Shown here in pieces: positions 1-11,192 of a DNA stretch of 64,000 nucleotides; the first letter of the stretch is position 1; each line of letters begins with the position of its first letter. Source of the DNA: Pochonia chlamydosporia 170 (taxonomy: Eukaryota > Ascomycota > Sordariomycetes > Hypocreales > Clavicipitaceae); NCBI RefSeq assembly GCF_001653235.2, contig NC_035793.1, positions 868,001 through 932,000 on the forward strand. The letters run 5' to 3'. A program made the translations under genes and the position numbers. Below the pieces are notes generated by a model. That model was not told the origin of the DNA and ran no database searches. It worked only from the letters and a program-made list of their open reading frames with translations.

Positions 1-735
1 ATACCGGAGCTATACCATAACGGAATGCGAACATCATGTCCCTGTCCGCCGGAGCTGTTTCAATACATCATCCTCGTCAACTATCAACGTGCTTTACTGA
101 ACGAGATGGATGTCACAGAAGAGATACGTCGAAACACGGCGATGAATATCCTCGATCAAATCAACGCGTTCTGTCCCGAAGACTGGGTACACGAAACTTT
201 TGGCACACAATCTGGTTGTTCGCCGTCGGAGGGGAGTAGCCGGGTAAACATGCTGTCAGGATGGTTGTACCTTGCCTCGTCGTATCAGTGCGCTGCTGCG
301 GTGTACTGTCTCGGAGCTCTGCTGAATGGCCATCGGCGTACAGAAGCAGAGGGCGCTGATGTATTAAGTCCTTTGGAAACTGACGATTTAAGTCGTTTGA
401 AAATTGACGAATTGCCCCAAGATGGAATGCAAAGGGCATATCATGCCGTGCTGATGTACTATCTTACGCAGATGATGCGTCTGGATGGTGAGGGTAGCGG
501 CTACGGCAAGCTGGCGGTGTGGCCGATTGTCATTGCTGGAATGGGAGTACCACAGGGCGATGAAGGTTCAAAGGAGTTTATTAGGAGGCACTTGCGGGCT
601 GCGAGTTCGGTGTTGGGGACGTCGTCGACTTTGGTGGCGATTAATGTGCTGGAGAAGATTTGGAGTCAGTCGGAGGTTTGTTATAGTCGGTGTTGGGATG
701 AAGTGTTTGACAGGAGCTACATTTTTGTAATTTAA
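1..735 (+). CDS. C-terminal part of a fungal-specific transcription factor (Fungal_trans_2 type), cut by the left window edge
   Basis: The reading frame is open from base 1 and ends at the TAA at 733-735, so the N-terminus, including any Zn2Cys6 DNA-binding domain, lies outside the window. The visible part (about 244 residues, first internal Met at 25) has the layout of the C-terminus of the PF11951 family: a Cys-Pro-Pro-Glu-Leu-Phe stretch, a helical middle, a motif around AVWPIVIAGMG, and near the end a Leu-Gly-Thr turn followed by VLEKIW. These proteins act in the nucleus as regulators, and the target cannot be read from this fragment. The assignment rests on motif resemblance only. No intron is needed in the visible part. 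Confidence 0.6.
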   Translation: MPELYHNGMRTSCPCPPELFQYIILVNYQRALLNEMDVTEEIRRNTAMNILDQINAFCPEDWVHETFGTQSGCSPSEGSSRVNMLSGWLYLASSYQCAAAVYCLGALLNGHRRTEAEGADVLSPLETDDLSRLKIDELPQDGMQRAYHAVLMYYLTQMMRLDGEGSGYGKLAVWPIVIAGMGVPQGDEGSKEFIRRHLRAASSVLGTSSTLVAINVLEKIWSQSEVCYSRCWDEVFDRSYIFVI

Positions 736-1562
736 CTTAGCAGAAGCTTGAGGTTTGCTGTGCTCTAAATAGATGGTATGACTGATGATTTACTCTGGCG
801 GTGTAACTGTGAGTGCCATCCTTGACGTTGTTCAATGTTTGATGTTTGTGTGTTCTACGACGTGCAATTTGCACTCTAACCCTGACATTTATGTATAAAT
901 GATATTGCAACAACGACGAGCTCTCTCTTAGCAACTCCCTTATTATGTGAAAGATATATTCAAGGCTCAAATACCCATATTATCGCGAATAATTTGCCCA
1001 AACGGCGGCGGAAGCATACATATGGAAAGTCTGCGTGTGCACATCCATCGCCCCAAATGTTCGACCTCTCCATGCTATTCACAGATTTAAAGCTCAAGCG
1101 AAGTACTGAGGTCAAGAGGTTGCAAAAAGTGTGATAGTCGGTGTAGTGGTCCAGAAAATTCTCCGTGCTTCTAGCTACCTTGTTTCAAATAATGTCTAGA
1201 ACTTGCAGTGCAGTGCATTTGGCAGGGTGCCTTGTGGACTCTTCTAAATTGGGTCCGGCTTTGGCTGTTATAAACGAATCCTCGTCGTACATGTTGAGGT
1301 TTCTATACACCCATATTTAAAGACTAAAAACACACGCCGACAGCACCATGGGCAGAAGAATGTCTTACAACGGTCACCGCCGTTCTTTTGTTGGTCCTGC
1401 TTCCGCTCTGCTCCGCCTTGATGGTACGTTCTCCGCTAACCCTGCCCAGTGAGCTGCCCTATTTCCATGCTGGGTGAAGTAATCTTGGCTTAAATTTGTA
1501 TCACCCCTGAATATGGTAGAGGCTGCAATGCACCTTAATTCGGTACTCATCTCTAAATTGAT
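736..1562. other. Intergenic region with one micro-ORF
   Basis: No convincing gene is seen. A 34-codon ORF at 1348-1452 begins in a good context (CACCATGG) about 30 nt after a TTTAAA stretch and ends 110 nt before the GNAT gene. It could be an upstream ORF in the GNAT leader or chance. Confidence 0.35.
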
Positions 1563-2314
1563 ATGGAGAATTGGGCGATAGAGGACGTCACTGTCGATGA
1601 TGCCCCCGCCTTGGCTCGCAACAACGGCACCGCTTTCTGGGAAGAGCCAATGTGGAGGATGTTGTGGCCCAAGGACAAGTCAAGAGAATTTATTATCGAG
1701 AACCTCGCCAAGATTCTTCAGAGGCGGTTGATCAGTGACCGGGAGACTACACGACACCAAAAGCTCGTGGATAGACACACCGGCTCCCTTCTTGGATATT
1801 CAAGATGGCGGTTTCCAGAGCCAACGACAAAATGGCTGGACGCTCAAGTCCCGGACACTGATTCACGGCGTAAAAGAGAGATACTAGAAGCTGCGGAATC
1901 TACGTGGTGGGAACCGAGGAGGGATCTGGAGCCGTTGGATAGCAAGAATGACAGAGTTGCGGAGCGAATTCTGGCTGAGAGGCCATACCTTAGTGAGTTT
2001 GTCGGTGAGATAGCGGCTTTGGCATTTGAAATGGGTCTAATCTTGGAGAAATAGAGCTTGACTATCTTGCTGTGCATCCCGAGCACCAGGGGCAGGGAAT
2101 CGCTACCACCCTTGTGAGGGCTGGCATTTTGGAAGCGGAAAGGATTGGGCTTCCAATATTTGTTTTTGCTTACAGAGCTGCGAGGAGTATCTACTTGAAG
2201 CTGGGTTTCACAGAAGTTGCTTCTGTGAAACAAGACGACTCGGCGTATGGTGGTTGCGGTGAGTATGCAGTCTTCTTTATGGTTTATGATATCGATCCCA
2301 CAGACAGCGACTGA
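1563..2314 (+). CDS. GNAT-family N-acetyltransferase
   Basis: Two exons, 1563-1992 and 2055-2314, are joined by a 62-nt intron with donor GTGAGT and acceptor TAG; a CTAAT branch-like sequence lies 12-16 nt before the acceptor. Without splicing the first frame stops at 2052-2054. Splicing restores a continuous protein of about 229 residues. The second exon holds the acetyl-CoA-binding core of the GNAT fold: LDYLAVHPEHQGQGIATTLV (beta4, then the Q/R-x-x-G-x-G/A loop), followed by a YLKLGF motif typical of the last helix and strand. The N-terminal half resembles fungal acetyltransferases that start with a variable Ala-Leu-Ala-Arg helix. The substrate is unknown. The gene converges on the ABC transporter with only 73 nt between the stop codons. 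Confidence 0.8.
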
Positions 2315-2387
2315 GCGAAACGACCTCTGTGAAAGAAAAAAAAAATGCTTCCAGAGCTAGAATAATATTCACAATACGCTTGCTTGA

Positions 2388-5300
2388 CTACTTCTTATCA
2401 CGTCTCTTTTTGTCTGACCACCGTGCCCTCATAACCTTGAGCAACACCCACGCAATGAGTCTGTATGCCACAATGCACGCCGCCATACACGCAACATTCA
2501 CAACAGGATCAACATTGAAATTATACAAATCCAGCACCTGTTCACCCGTCTCAATGGGACAACTCCCATCAGGTAACCGCTGCTCATCCGTACACGTAAA
2601 CCTGATATCCCGCAACGAGTACGGCGCCAAAGACCGCGTCGCGTACCGAATCGGAGACAGGTAATTGACCGCCTTGAACAAATCCGGCATATTGATAGAA
2701 AGCACGCCCGCCATAGAATTTGCCACGGAGAGAAAAATACCCATAATGTTGACCGCGAAGCCAGTATGCCCAAAGAGCGTGTTGAACATGATGCCCAGGC
2801 TCTCTCCGCACGAGACGACACCAAAGCACGCAAACACACAGACGAAGTACATGGCGACTGTTCTCGGCAGGCCGACCGCAAAGGCGCCCAGGACGCCAAA
2901 TACCAAACAACTGAGGATCTCGAACGGGACTTCGATGAGGGTGTAGGAAGCGAGGAACGCCTCCACGCTGTACACGCCGTCGTCGTCCTCGCGGTAGAAC
3001 ACGTCTCGCTCGTTGGGGTACACGGCGACGTTTTGCAGCATGCCGACGAAGTAGAATGCGCCGATTTGCTGGACGAAGCCCATGCGGTTTTGGATGGCGT
3101 AGTAGTCGTTGCCGACGGGGGCGAAGAAGAGTGTGAAGACGGCGGCGAGGCCGACGACTTGCATTGTGCGGGCCATGATGAGCTGTGGCTGGCGGCGGGT
3201 GTTGATGATGGCTCGCTGGAGAAGTAAGGGTAGGGCTGTGAATAGGGATGCTCGTTTGCGAACTAGAGCTCCGAGTTCTGCTGGCGTAGATACTTTGGCC
3301 TTGTTGAACGATCGTCGAGGTGGTGTTGAAGCTTTGCTCTGCTCGGCGACGAGGATGCCTTTCTCTTGGTACTTTTCCTGTTCTATATTTGTGTCTGCAG
3401 CGCATGGGTCGGATGATTTCTCACCCACTTCGTCGGCTTCTTGGATTTCTGATAGTCGACGGTCTGCGGTATTGTCAAGTTCATCAGGCCCGCCGTTGCC
3501 CCAATGCTCAATCAACTTCTGTACTCTGGCGCGGCTCTCTGCTTCACGATCATCCTGCTGTAGATCAATGGTGATCATGTCAAGCGCAAAGTCAGCCGGG
3601 TTAGTGTGCTGAGGACAGTCGTATCCGTGTCTAACGAAATAGCCTAGCATATGCTTTGCGGCGCCGGCATATACAGGCAATCCTCCTCGCGCAAGGAGTA
3701 GCACGTTGCCAAAGTGTTTGAAAAGATCCGATCGGGCCTGGTGGATAGTCAAAATGAGTGTTCGGCCCTCGTTTGCCAACCCTTCTAGAACTTCCATGAT
3801 GGAACTCGCAGTGAAGGCATCCAAGCCCGAAGTCGGCTCATCGAGCAGCAAGATTCGAGGATCTGTAAGGACTTGCACAGCAATGGAGACACGACGCTTC
3901 TCACCGCCAGATATACCCTTGATCATGTCACTGCCAATCAAGTTGTTGGCACAGTCCTTCAATCCCATTTTCATAAGTACGTCTTCCGCACGGCGGTATT
4001 TCTCCTCTGTGCTCATGAAAGACGGGAGTCGAAGACCAGCCGCAAAGCGTAGCGTTTCTCGCACAGTCAACGATGGGAGCAGGGCATCATCGTCTTGACA
4101 TACATATGAGCAGACTGACCGGATGACCGAGTCGGAGGGTACGGCGCCGTTAAAGGTTAGTTTCCCGGATGGTCGATACTTGGTGCCGACCGAGTTGCGC
4201 AGCCTTAGAGCCATGGCGTTGAGAAGCGACGTCTTACCACTGCCTGAGGGACCCATGATGACGTTCAAAACACCGGCTTGGAATGTTGTTGAGACGGGGT
4301 TTAGAATCGTCTTCCGGGGTAGTTTCTTCCCGTACATGTTTCTTTTGTCGAGTCCCAGGGCAAAACCGTCCAGACCAAGATCGATGGCTCGAACTTCTGA
4401 AATTGACTGCGCAGTCATTTTCTCCTTGCCGGCGGATAAATCTGTATCGGAAGAACGGGCGCGCGCAATAGTCATTTCAACTTTGATGAAGTGCAGCCCA
4501 AAGACTGACAAACTGACGAAGAGAACCACAAAGGACGCAAGGATGATGATGGGTCGAGCTACCCAGTTGCTGGGAAAGCCGAGCGATCGCATCACATAGT
4601 CGCCGCTGTATTGATTGCAGCCTGGATTCGATCGACCTCCCGGGAGGGGACAATTGTAAAAGTTGCCCTCGAATTCATTACCAGCATATGCACTGAACGC
4701 ATAGAACTGTAGTTTATCAGCGATGCCACCACATGAGCGAAGCTGAGAAAAGGAAAAACTCACATTGTAGGCTGTCCACTTGAGCCATCGGACGTACACG
4801 GGTATAGTATTCACTTGGACAAACATGCCACAAGCGATACTCTGAATCGTGTAAGCCAAGTTGGCAATCAAACTTGCCCCAGCAAAGTGTCGCACCGCAA
4901 CAACGCAAGTCATTGCACAGCAAACAGACACATAGTGGTTGGCAAGCGTGATGGTAAAGAAGATGAAAAACTTGCTGACTGATCGCTCAAAGCCAGCCAT
5001 GAAATACACCAAAACCGAAAAGAGAAACGGTACCGGGAGATCTTCCGTTGGAAACCTGGCTAGTCGTCGTGACAGAACGTACGGAAGGGCGTCAACACAG
5101 TTATCTGACGATTCTCTATCGAATGTCGGAATGTCAATCGTCATGCGGTACACCTCAAACAGAAGAATCAAGTATCCCTGCAGACCGGCGGCGGTATAAA
5201 GACCTCCCTCTCTCGAACGAATGCCTGCCTGATCACGACCGAGGTCGAAGAAGATGTACCCGGTGACTATACCCATGAGTACAGCCTCGATTATTGCTGC

Positions 5301-6548
5301 CGCCATACCCAATGGATCTCGGTATGTCACTTTCAGGGTCCGGTCGGTAAGGACGCGCAGCTGCCGAGTGAAACTCGCATGAGTCTTGGCAACATTATCT
5401 TGCTTCCGATGTCTGTTGTCGACAATTTCCAACAGAGGAGGGTATCGTCTCGCGCTTTCTTCTTCCCACGCGCTCTTTAGGCTGTCCACTCTGGCGCTCG
5501 TCTCGGCTTCCAGCTCAGGAGTGCGATTGTCTACGGCCGTGATGTCGATGATATATTCGGCTGGATTGACGAACGGAGGTAGCGAGAACCCGTGAGTCTT
5601 GAACCAAGGAAGACAGTCAGGTATGGATCCCGCGTATACAGGACCACCCTTGGACAGCACAACCAAGTTATCGAATAGGTTCCAAATCTCCGAACGAGGT
5701 TGATGGATAGTGGTAATCACTGTTCGTCCCTTCTGAGCAAGCGCCTTGAGCGTTCGCACAAGTTGAAACGCGCTTGTAGCGTCCAGTCCTGTCGTCGGCT
5801 CATCTAAGAACAAAACAGATGGATTCGCAAGCAATTGCACGCCGATGCTAACTCGTCGCTTCTCACCGCCGGAACACCCCCGGTGTTGACTGTTGCCGAT
5901 CCTTGTATTGGCGCATTCCTTGAGGCCCAATTCACGAATGACCTCTTCCACAACTCGGTGTCGGTCCTCGGCAGATGTCGAGGAGGGGAGGCGCAGCGCC
6001 GCAGAGTAATGAAGTGTCTCGCGTACCGTCAATGTTGGCAGTAATATGTCCTGCTGCATCACGTAGGCGTGGCGGATGTTGTGGACACCTGTTTGGCGGT
6101 TGAACGTTACGAGGCCGCTCTGCTTTAGTCGTGAACTGGTGATGCGCTCGGCCATAGTGTTGAGAAGTGTTGTTTTTCCAGAACCGCTGCCGCCGATGAT
6201 TGCTGTCAGAGTTCCAGGCTGGAGATCGGCGGCAACGGATTTCAAAAGATCCTTGATGCATGGTGTTGTTTTGAACTTGGCGGCGAATAAGTCTTGGTAT
6301 GTTGTTGGCTCAAGCCATGATGGTGCTGTATTCACCGACACTGAGAGGTCGCGAATCTGGACGTCAACGGAGGCGACATCGTCGAGGGATAAGTTGCCGG
6401 CGCCGGAAATGGAAAATCGTCTCTCGTCCGCGCCGTCTTGCTTGTAGAAAGATGCAGTGTCGACAGAGCTTGGTCGATCGGGTTTCTCCAGGTCAACTGC
6501 ATTCAATGTGCCATCCGTAACATGACCAGAGTCACAGGCGGAAGCCAT
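2388..6548 (-). CDS. Full-size ABCG (WHITE-type) transporter
   Basis: A long frame encodes NBD-TMD-NBD-TMD. NBD1 has Walker A GGSGSGKTTLLN near residue 118, signature CSGGEKRRVSI and Walker B VLFLDEPTTGLDA. NBD2 has Walker A GPSGSGKTSLLN near residue 750, signature ISGGEKRRVSI and LLLDEPTSGLDA. Each is followed by a block of about six hydrophobic segments. Both Walker A motifs are canonical, unlike PDR pumps whose first site is degenerate, so this is a WHITE-like ABCG protein and not a Pdr5 type. An in-frame 57-nt intron is likely at 4707-4763 (GTGAGT..ACAG). Removing it joins two membrane-adjacent stretches without changing frame and leaves about 1367 residues. The cargo is unknown; lipids, sterols or small hydrophobic compounds are usual for the family. 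It acts in a cell membrane using ATP. Confidence 0.93.
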   Translation of the reverse strand: MASACDSGHVTDGTLNAVDLEKPDRPSSVDTASFYKQDGADERRFSISGAGNLSLDDVASVDVQIRDLSVSVNTAPSWLEPTTYQDLFAAKFKTTPCIKDLLKSVAADLQPGTLTAIIGGSGSGKTTLLNTMAERITSSRLKQSGLVTFNRQTGVHNIRHAYVMQQDILLPTLTVRETLHYSAALRLPSSTSAEDRHRVVEEVIRELGLKECANTRIGNSQHRGCSGGEKRRVSIGVQLLANPSVLFLDEPTTGLDATSAFQLVRTLKALAQKGRTVITTIHQPRSEIWNLFDNLVVLSKGGPVYAGSIPDCLPWFKTHGFSLPPFVNPAEYIIDITAVDNRTPELEAETSARVDSLKSAWEEESARRYPPLLEIVDNRHRKQDNVAKTHASFTRQLRVLTDRTLKVTYRDPLGMAAAIIEAVLMGIVTGYIFFDLGRDQAGIRSREGGLYTAAGLQGYLILLFEVYRMTIDIPTFDRESSDNCVDALPYVLSRRLARFPTEDLPVPFLFSVLVYFMAGFERSVSKFFIFFTITLANHYVSVCCAMTCVVAVRHFAGASLIANLAYTIQSIACGMFVQVNTIPVYVRWLKWTAYNVSFSFSQLRSCGGIADKLQFYAFSAYAGNEFEGNFYNCPLPGGRSNPGCNQYSGDYVMRSLGFPSNWVARPIIILASFVVLFVSLSVFGLHFIKVEMTIARARSSDTDLSAGKEKMTAQSISEVRAIDLGLDGFALGLDKRNMYGKKLPRKTILNPVSTTFQAGVLNVIMGPSGSGKTSLLNAMALRLRNSVGTKYRPSGKLTFNGAVPSDSVIRSVCSYVCQDDDALLPSLTVRETLRFAAGLRLPSFMSTEEKYRRAEDVLMKMGLKDCANNLIGSDMIKGISGGEKRRVSIAVQVLTDPRILLLDEPTSGLDAFTASSIMEVLEGLANEGRTLILTIHQARSDLFKHFGNVLLLARGGLPVYAGAAKHMLGYFVRHGYDCPQHTNPADFALDMITIDLQQDDREAESRARVQKLIEHWGNGGPDELDNTADRRLSEIQEADEVGEKSSDPCAADTNIEQEKYQEKGILVAEQSKASTPPRRSFNKAKVSTPAELGALVRKRASLFTALPLLLQRAIINTRRQPQLIMARTMQVVGLAAVFTLFFAPVGNDYYAIQNRMGFVQQIGAFYFVGMLQNVAVYPNERDVFYREDDDGVYSVEAFLASYTLIEVPFEILSCLVFGVLGAFAVGLPRTVAMYFVCVFACFGVVSCGESLGIMFNTLFGHTGFAVNIMGIFLSVANSMAGVLSINMPDLFKAVNYLSPIRYATRSLAPYSLRDIRFTCTDEQRLPDGSCPIETGEQVLDLYNFNVDPVVNVACMAACIVAYRLIAWVLLKVMRARWSDKKRRDKK
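4707..4763 (-). other. In-frame intron of the ABCG transporter gene
   Basis: 57 nt (19 codons), GTGAGT..ACAG on the minus strand, phase 0, without a stop codon. The encoded stretch interrupts a conserved junction between a transmembrane helix and the following extracellular loop, so I take it as an intron; retention would insert 19 residues. Confidence 0.65.
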
Positions 6549-9234
6549 GGCCGCGTTTTGGACACGACACGAAGCGCCGGTTGGCTCGGTGCGCTCGGGT
6601 TAGTAATTCCGACTTTTAAACATGGAAGAGATTTATCTGAGATGTTGAATTGAGGACAATTTGTAGTCTTGGTCGGCCAAATAAATTGCGTTGAGGTGTA
6701 TTCTTCGAGGCGGGGAGATTCGCCTCTTTTGGATCTTGGCGACCAACAGATTCCGTCTCCTGCCCTTTCTTACCACCAATACATGGTTTCCATGGATGAA
6801 TTCCAAAGATTGACAACTTCAGAATAGTGCGTGTACGAGCCTTGTGGTACCAGATTGCCGTATCACGCGGCATGAACCACGTAATATTCTGAACACCAGT
6901 CTGAGAAACTATCGAATTTCCTACATGCGACGTATCCAACCAACACAATGAGGGTTGTACAGACAGTGATCGAAAAAGCATCTGACAAAGAGTTAAGCTA
7001 CTGTAGGCTAGCATCTCCGCAACTGTGTGGCACCATGTCATGTCGTTTAACCGGCGCTTGTTGCATCCGGAGCTAGAAATCCGCTTCGGCTCACTAGCCA
7101 TGGGTATGTGCGAACCGAATGGCACATCAACTTCCAATCGAAATGTGTCCGTTGTCCATGGCATGTGTTTTTAACATAATGTTTGCTTCGTTGCGCTCTT
7201 TTGAAAGTCCAGCCATCCTTGTCTTTCTACCCGTGAAGTTGGACCTTGCAGAGATACCTACATACATGTGAGACATGTCGTGTTGCTCATCTGGCTTTAC
7301 TAATGCTCCGATGTGACCGAGAAACAGTCGTGACACCCATCTTACATTCAAGACATGCAAGCCACGTCCCAATAAGCAGCACTTGAACCATCCAATTGAA
7401 GGTTGAGGCTGCGGCTCGCTTGCATTCGAAGCCTGGAAGCGAAGCCTAGAAGGAAGCTAAACCCATCATCGACAGCTCGCTTACAGGCCCAAGGTGCCTT
7501 TTCAAGGTTCCATCCATTCAATGATCCTTTATTTTATGCGCCACAGTAAACTCCGCTCGGGTCACTGGAACCTAATCTCCGCCGGTTGATCTGTTGCACC
7601 GATTAACAGCAGGGGCGCACACGCATTTGTTGAGTCTGGTCACTTTACACATGCAATTGTCAATCCACTGGTAGAGAAGACAAAGCAGCATCAATTGTCC
7701 TTTTGTACCATCTCGAATGACGGGTGGGATCGATCGAGGCGCTTGCAGTCTATCGACGGTACGTCCCGCCGAGTTCCGAGACCTGAGGCAGTTTGCAAGG
7801 GTTAAGAAAGTCATTCTGACTCGTAGCTCAGCCTTGCAAGCCGCATTTGTTTCAGACCGTGTCTTAATTATTGAGCTTAAAGAGAAGTAACAAGTAATCT
7901 GGATACATAATACCTGTTATAGAGGATTTGTGTATCTGGCGGTGTGCTGTGAAACCAGGTCTGGCTTCTGTTTCCCTTGAAGTCGACATCACAGTCATAC
8001 AGAGTTATCATGGCACTGTCGCAACCCAATAGTCCCGCCTGTAGAACAAAACGCAACATTTCGGCATAACGCCGATTTCGAGTCCGTACATGCTGGCAGA
8101 GACCGGCTAACAAGACACTTAGTATCTGGGACTTTACACAAAGGTGCCGTAACTCCGCGTGCATATTCAGATCAATAACTGTCTTTTTGTATGGTTCTGA
8201 TTGAGTTACCAGCGTTCCATTGTTGGGGCGCGGGAACGACGAAAGGAAAAACCCGAGTGACAGCGGCAGGGTATTCATATAATTAACTCCCGAGACAGAT
8301 TTCTACCAAGCCGAGCATCTCACGATAGATGCGACATAAGATGAGATAGTTGGGTGAATCCATGTCGGGATTGATACTGCGTGAATTTGAAGTGACTGAG
8401 GGTTGAGTTTCGCCAGTCCCAGAGCCAAAACACATCGCACACCAAACGAATTCTAATTGATAGCTTAAAGGCTCTAGCTTAAAGTGGAATTGTAACCCAA
8501 AAACCTAGCATTATTTCTAGTTACCAGGGCGTCGGCTATTGCCTTCGCGGGAAACACAGTTGCTCACGAATCATTTGCCGGTGGCACGGCATGGCCTGTC
8601 TTCAAAGTTATGGTACAGTCCGCTTCTTAGCTCGGCTTTTACCACTTTATTCCCAGGATGAGTCAATTCTGCTCCGAAAAAACGCCAACTCTTCAAACCA
8701 AACCAATCAAGAACATAATTGGTGTCGACATGACATGTATATTGGCGGCAAACAGCTGTGCCCGCTTTATACCCAGCAAAGCCGTTCGTTAGCCTACCGC
8801 GGAAAACATGAACCCGAACATTGAAATGTCAAAACGACGCCCGCGAGCCGGCTCATTCACATATTCCACCAGTTACGTCCCAACTTCGCTAGCTTTCATA
8901 CCGACCAGCGGGGTTCAGGCCGCTTTACGCCCTCCACTGTCTTAATCAGTGGTTTGAGTGGCACCACCCCGGATTCCGGTGGCTTGGGAATCTGGGGATC
9001 CCCCACGTTCAAGGTGTCAGTGGCGGGAACTATGCCGGGGATAGACATGATGATATGCCCCCCGCGTTTTCATTACCCGACGGATAGCTGAGACAGTTGA
9101 GAAGAGGCGAGGAGAGGATATATCTACCGGGGGTTTGTGTTGATGTCGTGGCAAAGGTTTTGGTTGAGTTTACTCTCTGCTGAGAAAGTCTGTCGAGACG
9201 GCTACTTCGAACCATCATTCTCCGAACCGACACC
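6549..9234. other. Long intergenic region between divergent transporter genes
   Basis: This 2.7-kb stretch separates the ABC transporter (minus) from the Dal5-type permease (plus). The longest open frame (6616-7164, minus, 182 codons) has no recognisable motif and a composition that does not look coding. I see no gene, tRNA or transposon remnant. The region must contain both promoters. Confidence 0.5.
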
Positions 9235-11004
9235 ATGGATTCTGCAAGGGATGAACATGCCGACAAGCCTGTCGACTATGACGCAGATCACGTCGAACAT
9301 GAATTAAAGATTCCCAAGGTGGAAACAGTCCATCATCCTGATCCAAGACTGTACATCGAGGCTCTGGAGCGATACCCAAACGATGATTCCATCGACCAAA
9401 CTGCCGAAAGGCGGCTGAAACGCAAGTTGGATATGAGAATCCTTCCATTGCTGGGGATATGTTACTTTTTCTACGTATGTGTTTCTCACCAAGATACCCC
9501 CTATCTTTCATCAAAGGCGTTCAATTGTAGCAATGGTACCAGTGCCTGAGACTTCCGAAACTGACGATTGAGCAGTATGTCGACAAAACCACCCTCTCCT
9601 ACGCCGCCATATTCGGGCTCAAAGACGACCTACACCTCGAAGGCACCCAGTATTCCTGGCTAAGCAGCTGCTTCTACTTTGGCTGGCTCGTCTGGGCCAT
9701 CCCATCCAATCTTCTCATGCAGCGCAGCCCGCCGGCGTACTACCTCGCCTTCAACATCTTCATGTGGGGAGCGCTTCTCATGCTGCAGGCCGTTGTACAC
9801 AATTTCGGCGGTCTGATGGCCCTTCGTGTACTCTCAGGCGCGTTTGAAGCCATTGCCGACCCGGCATTTATGCTCATAACCTCCATGTATTATACTCGTG
9901 AGGAGCAACCGTCTCGAATTTCAGCCTGGTACGCTTGGAATGGTATTGGCGTCGCTGGTGGTGGTTTGCTTGGTATGGAAGAAACCCTATCGAATGTCAT
10001 TACCAGTCCGACTAATTGAGAAACTAGGCTATGCCATAGGCCACATCAAAGGAGCTCTCGCGTCCTGGCGCTATGAGTTCATCATCATCGGCGCTCTCTG
10101 CGCCTTTTGGGGCATCGTTCTGTGTCTTATGCTGCCCAACTCTCCCCGAACAATCTTTGGCTTCACCCACGACGAGAAACTCATGATGATTGCGCGCATC
10201 AGACGTAATCAGACGGGTATTGAGCAGCGAAAAGTTAACTGGGATCAGATCAAAGAGGCGTACTTTGACTACAAGACCTGGCTGTTTACACTCCTCGGTT
10301 TCGTGGCGAATATTCCCAATGGAGGGATTTCCAATTTCTCAACTCTTGTTATCAAGGGCTTGGGCTTTGATACGTTCAAGACAGCGCTGCTGGGAATTCC
10401 GCAAGGCGCACTCGTTGTCATTTGGATTGGCCTTGGTGCCTTGGCAAACAAATACATGCCCGCCAACAGTAGAACACTGGTTTGCGCCGCGTTTATGCTT
10501 CCGACTATCGCTGGCGCGCTTGGTTTCCTCCTCGCTCCGACGGATGCTTACGTCGGACGACTTATCTGCTTGTGAGTATTTTTTGTCTCTAATGTGTGGT
10601 CCAGGTGGCTAACAACCCACAGCTACTTAACAGGCTCGTATCAAGCGTCCTTCGTCATCTCACTATCCCTCATCACATCCAACACTGGTGGTCAGTCGAA
10701 GAAGATGATTGTCTCTGGAATGATTTGGTTCGGTGCTTGTATTGGAAACATTGCCGGACCGTTCTTCTACAAGTCTGATCAGGCGCCGTCGTACCGATTG
10801 GGCATCGGCTCTCTTTTGGTGGCGAATTGCATTGAGCTTCTGCTGTTCTTTGTGTTTCGATATGCGTTTATTTGGGAGAATCGTCGGAAGGAAAAGATTC
10901 GGGAAGAGTTGAGGAATAATGGGCAGCTTTTGGAGACGCTTAACGTAACGGCGTTTCAGGACATTACGGATAAGGAGAATCCGAATTTTGTCTATGTATA
11001 TTAA
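9235..11004 (+). CDS. MFS permease, allantoate/anion:cation symporter family (Dal5-like)
   Basis: Four exons: 9235-9474, 9576-9972, 10028-10571 and 10623-11004, with introns of 101, 55 and 51 nt, all GT..AG and all needed to keep the frame. The product is about 520 residues with about 12 hydrophobic segments. Family marks are the DKTTLSYAAIFGL start of TM1, the WLSSCFYFGWLVWAIPSN stretch, the LRVLSGAFEA segment and the ITSMYYTREEQ loop, all typical of fungal Dal5/Tna1-type transporters of allantoate, nicotinate, pantothenate or similar organic anions. Cytosolic N- and C-termini are charged. The exact substrate cannot be read. It acts at the plasma membrane and converges on the next gene downstream. 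Confidence 0.9.
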
Positions 11005-11192
11005 AGATGTGGCACTAGAGAGAAGACTATTGTACTTTCGAGTCAAAATGATATCGTCAACTTGGTTCATACGCTAGATGCCATTTCGCGGATGTTTTTA
11101 GCACGTGGCAGATTCAGCTTCTACTAGGAGCAACATGAGAGTTTCAAGATATGTACATGTATTGCTATTGACGTATATGCTATTGAAACTAT

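Noticed and set aside
2584..3405. 273-codon minus-strand frame inside the ABC transporter gene
   Set aside because: It overlaps the second transmembrane domain of the transporter in another frame and is Arg-rich, a shadow of the real coding strand.
6616..7164. 182-codon minus-strand frame upstream of the ABC transporter
   Set aside because: No family motif, no hydrophobic or repeat pattern, and no supporting splice sites; treated as chance.
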